64,000 nt of DNA from Nocardioides sp. S-1144. GTDB lineage: Bacteria; Actinomycetota; Actinomycetes; Propionibacteriales; Nocardioidaceae. The position numbers and the translations under genes were made by a program. The notes under the pieces are model-generated. The model did no database searches and was not told the origin of the DNA. It saw only the letters and a list, made by a program, of their open reading frames with translations. The DNA lies in assembly GCF_005954645.2 (NCBI RefSeq), contig NZ_CP040695.2, positions 1,736,001 to 1,800,000 on the forward strand. Reading direction: 5' to 3'. Below are positions 26,483 through 37,508 of this stretch, piece by piece; position 1 is the stretch's first letter, and each line of letters begins with the position of its first letter.

Positions 26483-27113
26483 GCGCTCCCGCTTCGGCGT
26501 CGTCGTGCTCGGCGGCCTGGTCGCCGGGGGCGCCGCCGCGGTCGTCGGGGCCCGCGACTGGGTCTCGCTCGACGACGGCGGCTCGGGCGACCTGGCCTTC
26601 GCCAGTACCGGCGGCGTCGACCTCACCGCGCCGCCGGTCACCGCGACCGCGCTGGTGCTGCTGGCGTCGTGGGGCGTCGTGCTGGTCACCCGCGGCCGGT
26701 TCCGTCGCGCCGTGGCGTGGCTCGGGCTGGTCGCCGCGCTCGCCGTCCTCGGGTTCGCGGTGGCGTCGTGGCTCGTGCGTCCCGACGAGGTCGCCCAGGA
26801 CCTCCCGACCCTCGACCTCGACGTGGGCCGCACCGCCTGGGCCCACCTCGGCGTCCTCGCCGGCGTCCTGGCCGTGGCGACGTCGGTGCTCGCCGTGCGC
26901 GGGGTCGGGCGGTGGCCGGAGATGGGCCGTCGCTACGACTCGCCCGTCGAGGCGACCGCCGCGCCGCCGTCCGACGACGCCGAGCAGGCCAGCCTCGACC
27001 TCTGGAGGGCGATGGACGACGGACGCGACCCGACCGACCTCCCGGCCGACCTCCCAGCCGACGAGACGGCCGACGGGACGGCCGACTCCCCGGGTGAGGA
27101 GCGGGGCCACTAG
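26475..27113 (+). CDS. Trp biosynthesis-associated membrane protein (Trp_oprn_chp / TIGR02234)
   Basis: 212 residues with four membrane segments ([56 protein letters not shown] and [18 protein letters not shown]) and a cytoplasmic tail containing [17 protein letters not shown], the family hallmark motif. Family members accompany trp genes in actinobacteria and have no known biochemical role. GTG 26475 lies inside the hisI 3' end. The usual upstream neighbour trpE is missing here. The tail ends with Asp/Ala/Thr repeats. Confidence 0.9.
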   Translation: MAERSRFGVVVLGGLVAGGAAAVVGARDWVSLDDGGSGDLAFASTGGVDLTAPPVTATALVLLASWGVVLVTRGRFRRAVAWLGLVAALAVLGFAVASWLVRPDEVAQDLPTLDLDVGRTAWAHLGVLAGVLAVATSVLAVRGVGRWPEMGRRYDSPVEATAAPPSDDAEQASLDLWRAMDDGRDPTDLPADLPADETADGTADSPGEERGH

Positions 27114-27116
27114 GAT
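27111..27116 (+). promoter_or_regulatory. -10 box TAGGAT before the HGxxPAAW gene
   Basis: TAGGAT overlaps the stop codon of the preceding gene; a leader of about 30 nt with GAGGAG (27142-27147) follows, unlike the leaderless genes nearby. Confidence 0.5.
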
Positions 27117-27153
27117 CGGGGTACCGCCCGTACGCACGACCGAGGAGCCCTGC

Positions 27154-27354
27154 ATGTCTGACAACCACGGCAACACCCCCGCTGCGTGGACGGCGGTCGT
27201 GGTCGCCCTGGTCGGGTTCGTGGTCGGCGGCGCGGGCCTGATGCTCTCCCCGATCAACTACGCGGTGTTCTGGGTCGGCGTGGGCCTCAACGTCGTCGCC
27301 GGCGTCCTGTTCGTGGTGATGGCCAAGCTCGGCTACCACGAGTCGACCCACTGA
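27154..27354 (+). CDS. HGxxPAAW family small membrane protein
   Basis: 66 residues starting MSDNHGNTPAAWTAVVVALV, which contains the family-defining HGNTPAAW motif. Two membrane segments follow (AVVVALVGFVVGGAGLML and VFWVGVGLNVVAGVLFVVMA). Members lie in actinobacterial trp clusters and are uncharacterised. ATG 27154 has GAGGAG 6 nt upstream. It ends where the DUF2752 frame begins. Confidence 0.9.
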   Translation: MSDNHGNTPAAWTAVVVALVGFVVGGAGLMLSPINYAVFWVGVGLNVVAGVLFVVMAKLGYHESTH

Positions 27355-27380
27355 CCGTCGACCCGCAGACGGTCGACCCG

Positions 27381-27785
27381 GTGCTCGCGACCCGCACCCG
27401 GCAGGTCCTCTGGCCGGCCGCGACGATCGGCGGCCTCGCGGCCGCCACGGTCGCGCTGGCGCTGCGCGACCCGCACGCCCAGGGCTCCTGGGGGGCCTGC
27501 CCCAGCGCCGCGCTGGGGTTCGCGTGCCCCGGCTGCGGCGGCCTGCGCGCCGTCAACGACCTGACCCACGGCCGGTTCCTGGACGCCGCCTCGAGCAACG
27601 TCCTGCTCGTCGCGATGATCCCGGTCGCGGTCTTCCTGCTCGGCCGCTGGGCGCTCGACGCCTGGCGCGGCACGGACCGCCCGGCGTCGGCCCTGACGAC
27701 GCCGCTGGTGGTGCTCCTGCTGGTCGCGCTCGCGGTCTTCACCGTGGCGCGCAACCTGCCCTTCGGGACGTGGCTGGCGCCCTGA
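27381..27785 (+). CDS. DUF2752 membrane protein
   Basis: About 134 residues with the DUF2752 signature CPGCGGLRAVNDLTHG (Cys pair near residues 47-50 of this start) flanked by membrane segments (AATIGGLAAATVALAL, VLLVAMIPVAVFLLG and LVVLLLVALAVFTVA). Function unknown; often beside trp genes in actinobacteria. The start is uncertain: GTG 27381 is the first canonical codon after the preceding stop. A CTG at 27351 that overlaps that stop would add 10 residues. The stop codon lies within the terminator stem. Confidence 0.82.
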   Translation: MLATRTRQVLWPAATIGGLAAATVALALRDPHAQGSWGACPSAALGFACPGCGGLRAVNDLTHGRFLDAASSNVLLVAMIPVAVFLLGRWALDAWRGTDRPASALTTPLVVLLLVALAVFTVARNLPFGTWLAP

Positions 27786-27806
27786 CCCACGAGGGGTCAG
27801 GGCGCC
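27776..27806. terminator. Bidirectional terminator between DUF2752 and DUF4190 genes
   Basis: GGCGCCCTGACCC (27776-27788) pairs perfectly with GGGTCAGGGCGCC (27794-27806) across a 5-nt loop. The 13-bp stem includes the DUF2752 stop codon and sits between convergent genes. Confidence 0.8.
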
Positions 27807-27821
27807 GTCCCAGCGAGTCGG

Positions 27822-28148
27822 TCAGCTGCCGGCGAGGCCGGCGCCCGCCGCGAGCAGGATGATGTTGAGCACGATGCCGAGCACCGACAGCGCGGTGCCG
27901 ATGATGCCGCAGATGTAGCCGGCCTTGATGTTGCCGCGGTTGTTGTACGACTGCGGGGCCCGGTCGATCTCCTCGAGCGCCTTCTTGCCCATGATGATCG
28001 CCGGGATACCGGTGAACAGGCCACAGCAGACCAGGCTCAGGATGCCCAGGATCAGGACCGTGGTGCCCTTGGGGTGGTCCTGCGGCGCGCCGCCGTAACC
28101 ACCGGGGGAGCCGTAGGGGTTGGACGGGGGCGGAGCTCCGTAGCTCAT
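27822..28148 (-). CDS. DUF4190-type membrane protein
   Basis: 108 residues. A Pro/Tyr/Gly-rich cytoplasmic head ([16 protein letters not shown]) precedes two hydrophobic helices ([19 protein letters not shown] and [19 protein letters not shown]) separated by [17 protein letters not shown]. This helix-GKKAL-helix layout matches DUF4190. Function is unknown. ATG 28146-28148 is preceded on the minus strand by a purine-rich AAAGAGAGA site. It is convergent with DUF2752 and divergent from trpC. Confidence 0.85.
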   Translation of the reverse strand: MSYGAPPPSNPYGSPGGYGGAPQDHPKGTTVLILGILSLVCCGLFTGIPAIIMGKKALEEIDRAPQSYNNRGNIKAGYICGIIGTALSVLGIVLNIILLAAGAGLAGS

Positions 28149-28295
28149 GTGATCTCTCTTTCCATCTGCTCGAGCGGCTCGAGACGACGTGGGGTCGCGC
28201 CAGACCTTAGGGGGTCGCGTGCCAGACTGCTTCGAAAGGCCTCGCCGCAAACCTCGATCCGAACATCGGTCCAGTCCACCACCGGAGATCAGCAA

Positions 28296-29074
28296 ATGTC
28301 CGTGCTCGACGACATCGTCGCCGGCGTCCGGCTCGACCTCGCCGTCCGTGAGGCGCGGACGCCGCTCGCGGGCGTCCGGGCCGCCCTGGCCGACGCCCCG
28401 CCCCCGCGTGACCCGATGCCGCACCTGCGCGCCGCCGGGTCGAGCGTCATCGCCGAGGTCAAGCGGCGCAGCCCCAGCAAGGGCGACCTCGCCGCCATCC
28501 CCGACCCGGCCTCGCTCGCCGGCGAGTACGCCGCCGGGGGAGCGGCCGCGATCAGCGTGCTCACCGAGGAGCGACGCTTCGGCGGGAGCCTCGCCGACCT
28601 GGTCGCCGTCCGCGCCGCCGTCGACGTGCCGCTGCTGCGCAAGGACTTCATCGTCGAGGGCTACCAGCTCGTCGAGGCCCGCGCGGCGGGCGCCGACCTG
28701 GCCCTGCTCATCGTCGCGGCCCTCGACGACGACACCCTGCGCCGGCTGCACGACCAGGCCCGCGAGCTCGGCCTCACCGTGCTGGTCGAGGTGCACGACG
28801 AGCCCGAGACCGAGCGCGCCGTGGCCCTCGGCGCCGAGCTGATCGGCGTCAACGCCCGCAACCTGAAGACCCTCGCCGTCGACGCCGACACCTTCGGGCG
28901 GCTCGCGCCGCTGGTGCCGGCCGACCGCGTGCTGGTGGCCGAGTCGGGCATCGGCGACGAGACCGACGTGAAGCGCTTCGTCGCCGAGGGCGCCCGCGCG
29001 GTCCTCGTCGGCGAGGCGCTCGTCAAGGACGGCGCACCGCGCGAGGCGGTCGCCCGGATGACCGGAGTCACTGC

Positions 29075-29078
<4 letters not shown>
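28296..29078 (+). CDS. trpC: Indole-3-glycerol phosphate synthase
   Basis: 260-residue TIM barrel that closes the indole ring from CdRP. Motifs: [15 protein letters not shown] with the catalytic Lys, [42 protein letters not shown], and [17 protein letters not shown] 28296 has a CCGGAGA site. The 147-bp gap upstream shows no Trp-codon leader peptide, so classical ribosome attenuation is unlikely. The stop overlaps trpB by ATGA. Confidence 0.96.
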
Positions 29079-30345
<1,267 letters not shown>

Positions 30346-30349
<4 letters not shown>

Positions 30350-31167
30350 GCACCGCGCGCGCCTTCGCCAGGGCCCGCGAGGAGGACCGCGCGGTCCTGC
30401 TCGGCTACCTGCCGGCCGGCTTCCCCGACGTCGACGGCGGCATCGAGGCGCTGCGCGCCATGGTCGACGCCGGCTGCGACGCGATCGAGGTCGGGCTGCC
30501 CTACAGCGACCCGGTCATGGACGGACCGACCATCCAGGCCGCCGCCCAGCAGGCCCTCGAGCTCGGCTTCCGCACCTCCGACGTGCTGCGCACCGTCGAG
30601 GCGGTCGCGGCCACCGGCGTCCCGACCGTGGTGATGACCTACTGGAACCCGGTCGAGCGCTACGGCGTGGAGCGCTTCGCCACCGACCTCGCGAACGCCG
30701 GGGGAGCGGGCCTCATCACGCCCGACCTGACGCCCGACTACGCCCCGGAGTGGATCGCCGCGGCCGACGAGCGCGACCTCGACAAGATCTTCCTGGTGGC
30801 GCCGTCCTCGACCGAGGAGCGTCTCGCCCTGACCACCGCGGCCTCCCGCGGCTTCGTCTACGCCACCGCCGTGATGGGCGTGACCGGGGCCCGCGCCACG
30901 AGCAGCGACCTCGCCGGCCCCCTCGTCGCCCGCACCCGCGCCTCGCTCGCCGAGGGCCGCGACCTGCCGGTCGGCGTCGGGGTGGGGGTCGGCACGGGCG
31001 ACCAGGCCGCCGACGTCGCGGCCTACGCCGACGCGGTGATCGTCGGGTCGGCCTTCGTCCGCACCCTGCTCGACCACGCCGGGGACCGCACCGCCGGGCT
31101 GCGCGCCCTGTCGGCGCTCACCGCCGAGCTCGCCGAGGGGGTGCGCCGTGCGCCGGCCCGTGCGTAG
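30346..31167 (+). CDS. trpA: Tryptophan synthase alpha chain
   Basis: 273-residue TIM barrel that releases indole from IGP for TrpB. Catalytic Glu and Asp are in [19 protein letters not shown] (about 46-64); [14 protein letters not shown], the [14 protein letters not shown] loop and [15 protein letters not shown] follow. GTG overlaps the trpB stop. Its 3' end overlaps the next gene, a SCO1-like lipoprotein, by 20 nt. Confidence 0.96.
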
Positions 31168-31750
31168 CCGCCCGGCCGCCGTCGCGCTCGTCGTCTCGCT
31201 CGCGCTGGGCCTCGGGCTGGGCGCGTGCGGCGGTGACGACGACGCCGCGCCGTTCTCGGGCAAGGTGCTCCAGAACCCCTACGACGTGCCGGCCACCGAG
31301 CTCGTCGACACCGACGGCGACGCCTACTCGCTGGCCGACAGCACCGACAAGCGGCTGACCCTGGTCTTCTTCGGCTACGTCAACTGCGTCGACGTCTGCC
31401 CGGCCGTGCTCACCAACCTCGCCTCGGCGATGACCCGCCTCGACGACGCCGACCGCGACGCCGTCGACGTCGTGATGGTCACCAGCGACCCCGACCGCGA
31501 CACCCCCGAGGCGCTGCGCTCCTACCTCGACCAGTTCGACGACGACTTCATCGGTCTCACCAGCGACTTCGACACCATCGTCGAGGTCGGCAGGGCGCTC
31601 GCGGTCGGGATCGACCGCAAGGACCCCGGTGGCCACACCACCCAGGTGATGGGGGTCGACCCCACCGACCAGGCGCCGGTCTACTGGGACGCCACCACCA
31701 GCCCGTCGCAGTACGCCGCCGACATCCACTCGCTCCTCGAGGAATCCTGA
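31148..31750 (+). CDS. SCO1/SenC-type thioredoxin-fold lipoprotein
   Basis: 200 residues. The N-terminus is a lipoprotein signal with lipobox LGLGAC (Cys about 26). The mature part has the SCO1 fold and the copper/redox motif CVDVC in LVFFGYVNCVDVCPAVL (CxxxC, about 75-91). A further His in GGHTTQVMGVDP is at the place of the family's third copper ligand. Such proteins help insert copper in cytochrome oxidase. GTG 31148 is inside the trpA end; the stop TGA overlaps the lgt ATG by one base. Confidence 0.92.
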   Translation: MRRPVRSRPAAVALVVSLALGLGLGACGGDDDAAPFSGKVLQNPYDVPATELVDTDGDAYSLADSTDKRLTLVFFGYVNCVDVCPAVLTNLASAMTRLDDADRDAVDVVMVTSDPDRDTPEALRSYLDQFDDDFIGLTSDFDTIVEVGRALAVGIDRKDPGGHTTQVMGVDPTDQAPVYWDATTSPSQYAADIHSLLEES

Positions 31751-32766
31751 TGCTGCCGATGACGTTCCCGCACCCGCCCGGCGACGGGGTCTGGAACCTC
31801 GGGCCGCTCCCGCTGCGCGGCTACGCGCTGTGCATCATCCTCGGCATCGTCGTGGCGATCTGGATCGGCGAGCGCCGCTGGGTGGCCCGCGGTGGCCGCC
31901 CGGGCGACGTCCAGGACCTCGCGGTGTGGGCGGTGCCGTTCGGCGTCGTCGGCGCCCGGCTGTACCACGTGGCCACCGACTGGGAGAAGTACTTCGGCGA
32001 GGGCCGGAACCCGGTCACCGCGCTGTACGTGTGGCGCGGTGGCCTCGGCATCTGGGGCGCGGTCGCCCTCGGTGCCCTCGGCGTCTGGATCTGGTCGCGC
32101 CGCCGCGGCATCCGGATCACCGCCCTGATGGACACCCTCGCACCGGCGGTGATCGTGGCCCAGGCCATCGGCCGCTGGGGCAACTGGTTCAACCAGGAGC
32201 TGTTCGGCAAGCCCACCGACCTGCCGTGGGCCCTCGACGTCACCGACGACATCGCCCGCGACAACGGCTACGCACCGGGCACGACGTTCCACCCGACGTT
32301 CCTCTACGAGTGCGTCTGGAACCTCGGGGTCTTCGGCCTCCTGCTGTGGGCCGAGCGCCGCTTCAAGCTCGGCTACGGCCGCGTCTTCGCGCTCTACGTC
32401 ATGGGCTACACCCTGGGCCGGGGCTGGATCGAGTACCTGCGCGTCGACGCCGTCCAGCTCGACGACGTGCTCGGCCTGCGGTTCAACGTGTGGACCTCGA
32501 TCGTGCTGTTCGTCGCGGCCGCGGCCTACTTCGTGTGGAGCAGCCGCCGGCACCCCGGCCGCGAGCCCTCGGTCTACCTGCCCGGCCGCGAGCCGGCCCC
32601 CGAGGCCGACGAGGCGGGGGAAACCGCCGCGGCCGGCGAGGCCTCCGGCGTCGAGGCGCCCGAGGACGACGAGAAGCCCGCCGACGACGCGGAGCCCGCC
32701 GACGCGCAGCCCGCCGACGCGGAGCCTGCCGACGCGGACGGCTCGACCAGGCCCGACCGCCCCTGA
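31750..32766 (+). CDS. lgt: Prolipoprotein diacylglyceryl transferase
   Basis: 338 residues, seven membrane helices. It transfers diacylglycerol to the lipobox Cys of preprolipoproteins, such as the binding protein at 43.2 kb. Signatures: PLPLRGYALCIILGI, VWRGGLGIWGA, and the family motif GRWGNWFNQELFGKPT (about 142-157) with the essential Asn/Glu/Arg residues. The last 65 or so residues are an acidic Ala/Asp/Pro/Glu tail with repeated PADAEPAD, common in actinobacterial Lgt. ATG 31750 overlaps the upstream stop; an ATG nine bases later is possible. Confidence 0.96.
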   Translation: MLPMTFPHPPGDGVWNLGPLPLRGYALCIILGIVVAIWIGERRWVARGGRPGDVQDLAVWAVPFGVVGARLYHVATDWEKYFGEGRNPVTALYVWRGGLGIWGAVALGALGVWIWSRRRGIRITALMDTLAPAVIVAQAIGRWGNWFNQELFGKPTDLPWALDVTDDIARDNGYAPGTTFHPTFLYECVWNLGVFGLLLWAERRFKLGYGRVFALYVMGYTLGRGWIEYLRVDAVQLDDVLGLRFNVWTSIVLFVAAAAYFVWSSRRHPGREPSVYLPGREPAPEADEAGETAAAGEASGVEAPEDDEKPADDAEPADAQPADAEPADADGSTRPDRP

Positions 32767-32770
32767 CGCC

Positions 32771-32796
32771 GACCCGTCAGTGATCACTGACGGGTC
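32771..32796. terminator. 26-bp perfect palindrome after lgt
   Basis: GACCCGTCAGTGA and TCACTGACGGGTC are perfectly complementary and abut. The position 4 nt after the lgt stop fits a terminator; the lack of a loop and of a T tract also allows a protein-binding palindrome. Confidence 0.6.
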
Positions 32797-32846
32797 AGCG
32801 TTGTCCACGCCCGGGGGACGTCGGCGCGGGCCGCGTAACGCGGTGG

Positions 32847-32852
32847 TAATCT
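32847..32852 (+). promoter_or_regulatory. Candidate -10 box TAATCT of gltB
   Basis: Best -10 match in the gap before gltB; it would give a leader of about 90 nt. No clear -35 box. Confidence 0.35.
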
Positions 32853-32948
32853 CTGGACCTCCGCCGCGTGGGCCAACGATGTCCCTGCGTCCACACACGT
32901 TCCGCGTTCGCTCCACCGATGCGCGGTACCACCGACGGGAGAACTCCA

Positions 32949-35900
32949 GTGCCGTACCAGCACGCGTTCCCGCCGCCCCAGGGGCTTTACGACCCGGCGC
33001 ACGAGAAGGACGCCTGCGGCGTCGCGTTCGTGGCCACGCTTACGGGGGAGGCCTCGCACGACATCGTCGCGAAGGCCCTGACGGCGTTGCGCAACCTCGA
33101 CCACCGCGGTGCTGCCGGCGCGGAGGTCAACTCCGGTGACGGCGCCGGCATCCTGCTCCAGGTGCCCGACGCGTTCCTGCGCGCGGTCACGGCCGAGGCC
33201 GGCTTCGAGCTGCCCCGGCCGTCGTCCTACGCCGTCGGCATCGCCTTCCTGCCCGGCGACGAGGAGCACGTGGCGGACACCCGCGCCCAGATCGAGACGA
33301 TCGCCGCCGAGGAGGGCCTCGCGGTCCTCGGGTGGCGCGAGGTGCCGACCGACCCGTCGAGCCTGGGCAGCATGGCGCTCTCGGTGATGCCGACCTTCAG
33401 CCAGCTCTTCGTGGCCGGCGCCGGCCAGCGGGTCACCGGCATGGCCCTCGAGCGGCTGGCCTTCTGCCTGCGCAAGCGCGCCGAGCGCGAGACCGACGTG
33501 TACTTCCCGTCGCTGTCGTCGCGCACCCTGGCCTACAAGGGCATGCTCACCACCGACCAGCTCGACCAGGTCTTCCCCGACCTCGTCGACGAGCGGATGG
33601 CCTCCGCGCTGGCCGTCGTGCACTCCCGGTTCTCGACGAACACCTTCCCGAGCTGGCCGCTGTCGCACCCGTTCCGGTTCATCGCCCACAACGGCGAGAT
33701 CAACACCGTCATGGGCAACCGCAACTGGATGCGGGCCCGCGAGGCGCTGCTGTCCTCGGACCTGATCCCCGGCGACCTCGACCGGCTCTTCCCGATCTGC
33801 ACGCCCGGCGCGTCGGACTCCGCCTCCTTCGACGAGGTGCTCGAGCTGTTGCACATGGGTGGCCGGTCGCTGCCGCACGCGGTGCTGATGATGATCCCGG
33901 AGGCCTGGGAGAACCACACCGAGATGGACGCCAAGCGGCGCGAGTTCTACTCCTTCCACTCGGCCCTGATGGAGCCGTGGGACGGTCCCGCGTGCGTCGT
34001 GTTCACCGACGGCTCCCAGATCGGTGCGGTGCTCGACCGCAACGGGCTGCGCCCCTCCCGCTACTGGGTCACCGACGACGGGCTCGTCGTCCTGGCCTCC
34101 GAGGTCGGCGTCCTCGACCTCGACCCCGCCACGATCGTCCGCAAGGGCCGGCTGCAGCCGGGCCGGATGTTCCTCGTCGACACCGACGAGCACCGGATCA
34201 TCGAGGACGAGGAGGTCAAGACCGAGCTGGCCGCCGAGCACCCGTACGGCGAGTGGCTGCACGCCGGCCTCATCCACCTCGACGACCTCACCGAGCGCGA
34301 GCACGTCGTGCACACCCACGCCTCGGTCACCCGGCGCCAGCAGATCTTCGGCTACACGACCGAGGAGCTGCGGGTGCTGCTGGCGCCGATGGCCACCACC
34401 GGGGGCGAGGCGCTCGGCTCGATGGGCACCGACTCGCCGATCGCGGCGCTGAGCGCGAAGCCGCGGCTGCTGTTCGACTACTTCGCCCAGCTCTTCGCGC
34501 AGGTCACCAACCCGCCGCTGGACGCCATCCGCGAGGAGCTCGTCACCTCGCTCAACGGCACCATCGGCCCGGAGGCGAACCTGCTCGAGCCGCAGCCGGC
34601 GTCGTGCCGCCAGGTCGTGCTGCCGTTCCCGGTCATCTCCAACGACGACCTCGGCAAGATCCGCCAGATCAACCGTGACGGCGACATGCCCGGCTTCATC
34701 ACCCACGTCGCCCGCGGCCTCTACGAGGTCGCCGGCGGGGGGACCGCCATGGCCGCGCGGATCGAGGAGATCTGCCGCGAGGTCAGCGGCGCGATCGCCG
34801 AGGGGGCCCGCGTCATCGTGCTCTCCGACCGCCACTCCGACGCCGACCTGGCGCCGATCCCGTCGCTGCTGCTCACCGGTGCGGTGCACCACCACCTGGT
34901 GCGCGAGAAGACCCGCACCCAGGTCGGGCTGCTGGTCGAGGCCGGCGACGTCCGCGAGGTGCACCACGTCGCGCTGCTCGTCGGCTACGGCGCCGCGGCG
35001 GTCAACCCCTACCTGGCCATGGAGTCGGTCGAGGACCTCGCCCGCGAGGGCTACTACGTCAAGAACGAGCCCGAGCAGGCCGTCGCCAACCTCGTCAAGG
35101 GGCTCGGCAAGGGCGTGCTCAAGGTGATGTCGAAGATGGGCGTCTCCACCGTCGCCTCCTACACCGGCGCCCAGATCTTCGAGGCCGTCGGCATCTCCCA
35201 GGACGTCGTCGACGCCTACTTCACCGGCACGACGTCCAAGCTGGGCGGCATCGGCCTCGACACCATCGCCGAGGAGGTGGCCCGCCGGCACGCGACGGCC
35301 TACCCCCGCGGCGGCGTGCTGCCGGCGCACCGCGAGCTCGAGGTCGGCGGCGAGTACCAGTGGCGCCGCGACGGCGAGCCGCACCTGTTCAACCCCGAGA
35401 CGGTCTTCCGGCTCCAGCACTCCACGCGCAGCCAGCGCTACGACATCTTCAAGCAGTACACGCAGGCCGTCGACGACCAGGCCGGCGAGCTGATGACGCT
35501 GCGCGGGCTGTTCCGCTTCAAGGGCGCCCACGTCACCGGCCGCGACCCGATCCCGATCGAGGAGGTCGAGCCGGTCAGCGAGATCGTCAAGCGCTTCTCG
35601 ACCGGCGCGATGTCGTACGGCTCGATCTCGCAGGAGGCGCACGAGACGCTGGCCATCGCGATGAACCGGCTGGGCGCGAAGTCCAACACCGGTGAGGGCG
35701 GCGAGGACTCCGAGCGGCTCCACGACCCCGAGCGGCGCAGCTCGATCAAGCAGGTCGCGTCGGGTCGCTTCGGCGTCACCTCGGAGTACCTGACCAACGC
35801 CGACGACATCCAGATCAAGATGGCGCAGGGTGCCAAGCCCGGCGAGGGCGGCCAGCTGCCCGGCAACAAGGTGTACCCGTGGGTGGCGAGGACCCGGCAC

Positions 35901-37508
35901 TCCACGCCGGGCGTGGGGCTGATCAGCCCCCCGCCGCACCACGACATCTACTCGATCGAGGACCTCGCCCAGCTCATCCACGACCTGAAGAACGCCAACC
36001 CGGCCGCCCGGGTGCACGTCAAGCTGGTCTCCGAGGTCGGCGTGGGCACGGTCGCCGCCGGCGTCTCCAAGGCGCACGCGGACGTCGTCCTGATCTCCGG
36101 GCACGACGGCGGCACCGGCGCCTCGCCGCTGACGTCGCTCAAGCACGCCGGCGGTCCGTGGGAGCTCGGCCTGGCCGAGACCCAGCAGACGCTGCTGCTC
36201 AACGGCCTGCGCGACCGGATCGTCGTCCAGGCCGACGGCCAGCTCAAGACCGGGCGCGACGTCGTCGTCGCGGCGCTGCTCGGAGCCGAGGAGTTCGGCT
36301 TCGCGACCGCGCCGCTGGTGGTGTCGGGCTGCATCCTGATGCGCGTGTGCCACCTCGACACCTGCCCCGTGGGTGTCGCCACCCAGAACCCGGTGCTGCG
36401 CGAGCGCTACAGCGGCAAGGCCGAGTACGTCGTCACCTTCTTCGAGTACGTCGCCCAGGAGGTGCGCGAGATCCTTGCCGAGCTCGGCTTCCGCACCCTC
36501 GAGGAGGCGGTCGGCCAGGTCTCCGCGCTCGACACCGTCGAGGCGGTCCAGCACTGGAAGGCCGCCGGTCTCGACCTGTCGCCGATCCTGCACGAGGTCG
36601 ACCACGCCCAGTTCCCCGACCAGGCGCGCCGCAACACCGGCGCGCAGGACCACGGCTTGGAGCGCTCGCTCGACGTCACCACGCTCGTCCCGCTGGCCGA
36701 GGCCGCGCTCGAGCGCGGCGAGCCGGTGCGCGCCCAGGTGCCGATCCGCAACGTCAACCGCACCGTCGGCACCATCCTCGGCCACGAGGTGACCAAGCGG
36801 TACCGCGGCGAGGGGCTGCCCGAGGGCACCATCGACCTCACCTTCACCGGCTCGGCCGGACAGTCGTTCGGCGCGTTCCTGCCGCGGGGGATCACCCTGC
36901 GCCTGGAGGGCGACGCCAACGACTACGTCGGCAAGGGGCTCTCCGGCGGGCGGATCGTCGTCCGCCCCGACCGGGCGGCGACGTTCAACAGCAACGAGCA
37001 GATCATCGCCGGCAACACGATCGCCTACGGCGCGACGTCGGGGAGGGTGTTCCTGCGCGGTGGCGTGGGGGAGCGGTTCGCCGTGCGCAACTCCGGTGCC
37101 TGGCTGGTCACCGAGGGCGTGGGCGACCACGGCTGCGAGTACATGACCGGCGGCCGGGTGGTCGTGCTGGGCAAGACCGGGCGCAACTTCGCGGCCGGCA
37201 TGTCCGGCGGCGTCGCCTGGGTGCTCGACCTGAAGGAGTTCCGCGTCAACCAGGAGCTCGTCGCGCTCGGCCCCGTCGAGGGCGAGGCCGCCGGCGAGCT
37301 CGAGCAGCTGGTGCGCGAGCACCTCGAGGAGACCGGCTCGCCGGTGGCCCAGGAGCTGCTGGCCGACTGGCCCGCGGCGCTGGCCCGCTTCACCGAGGTG
37401 ATGCCGCGCGACTACCGCACCGTCCTGGAGGCCAAGGCGAAGGCCGAGGCCGAGGGACTCGACGAGCAGCAGACCGCCGACGCGATGATGGAGAGTCTCC
37501 ATGGCTGA
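32949..37508 (+). CDS. gltB: Glutamate synthase large subunit
   Basis: 1519 residues, the normal size of the NADPH-dependent alpha subunit. The start is followed by a short propeptide and the catalytic Cys in [12 protein letters not shown] (residue near 22). Then come the glutaminase domain, a central domain, the FMN domain ([41 protein letters not shown]), the 3Fe-4S motif [15 protein letters not shown], and the C-terminal beta-helix GXGXG region. It makes two glutamates from glutamine and 2-oxoglutarate. GTG 32949 has GGGAGAA upstream. It overlaps gltD by 8 nt. Confidence 0.97.
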   Translation: MPYQHAFPPPQGLYDPAHEKDACGVAFVATLTGEASHDIVAKALTALRNLDHRGAAGAEVNSGDGAGILLQVPDAFLRAVTAEAGFELPRPSSYAVGIAFLPGDEEHVADTRAQIETIAAEEGLAVLGWREVPTDPSSLGSMALSVMPTFSQLFVAGAGQRVTGMALERLAFCLRKRAERETDVYFPSLSSRTLAYKGMLTTDQLDQVFPDLVDERMASALAVVHSRFSTNTFPSWPLSHPFRFIAHNGEINTVMGNRNWMRAREALLSSDLIPGDLDRLFPICTPGASDSASFDEVLELLHMGGRSLPHAVLMMIPEAWENHTEMDAKRREFYSFHSALMEPWDGPACVVFTDGSQIGAVLDRNGLRPSRYWVTDDGLVVLASEVGVLDLDPATIVRKGRLQPGRMFLVDTDEHRIIEDEEVKTELAAEHPYGEWLHAGLIHLDDLTEREHVVHTHASVTRRQQIFGYTTEELRVLLAPMATTGGEALGSMGTDSPIAALSAKPRLLFDYFAQLFAQVTNPPLDAIREELVTSLNGTIGPEANLLEPQPASCRQVVLPFPVISNDDLGKIRQINRDGDMPGFITHVARGLYEVAGGGTAMAARIEEICREVSGAIAEGARVIVLSDRHSDADLAPIPSLLLTGAVHHHLVREKTRTQVGLLVEAGDVREVHHVALLVGYGAAAVNPYLAMESVEDLAREGYYVKNEPEQAVANLVKGLGKGVLKVMSKMGVSTVASYTGAQIFEAVGISQDVVDAYFTGTTSKLGGIGLDTIAEEVARRHATAYPRGGVLPAHRELEVGGEYQWRRDGEPHLFNPETVFRLQHSTRSQRYDIFKQYTQAVDDQAGELMTLRGLFRFKGAHVTGRDPIPIEEVEPVSEIVKRFSTGAMSYGSISQEAHETLAIAMNRLGAKSNTGEGGEDSERLHDPERRSSIKQVASGRFGVTSEYLTNADDIQIKMAQGAKPGEGGQLPGNKVYPWVARTRHSTPGVGLISPPPHHDIYSIEDLAQLIHDLKNANPAARVHVKLVSEVGVGTVAAGVSKAHADVVLISGHDGGTGASPLTSLKHAGGPWELGLAETQQTLLLNGLRDRIVVQADGQLKTGRDVVVAALLGAEEFGFATAPLVVSGCILMRVCHLDTCPVGVATQNPVLRERYSGKAEYVVTFFEYVAQEVREILAELGFRTLEEAVGQVSALDTVEAVQHWKAAGLDLSPILHEVDHAQFPDQARRNTGAQDHGLERSLDVTTLVPLAEAALERGEPVRAQVPIRNVNRTVGTILGHEVTKRYRGEGLPEGTIDLTFTGSAGQSFGAFLPRGITLRLEGDANDYVGKGLSGGRIVVRPDRAATFNSNEQIIAGNTIAYGATSGRVFLRGGVGERFAVRNSGAWLVTEGVGDHGCEYMTGGRVVVLGKTGRNFAAGMSGGVAWVLDLKEFRVNQELVALGPVEGEAAGELEQLVREHLEETGSPVAQELLADWPAALARFTEVMPRDYRTVLEAKAKAEAEGLDEQQTADAMMESLHG

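Noticed and set aside
28149..28295. Possible Trp attenuator before trpC
   Set aside because: No leader frame with consecutive Trp codons, no terminator/antiterminator pair and no T-box features seen.
32784..37502. 1572-codon open frame on the minus strand opposite gltB
   Set aside because: Same kind of antisense shadow; no domain recognisable and the plus strand encodes complete GltB.
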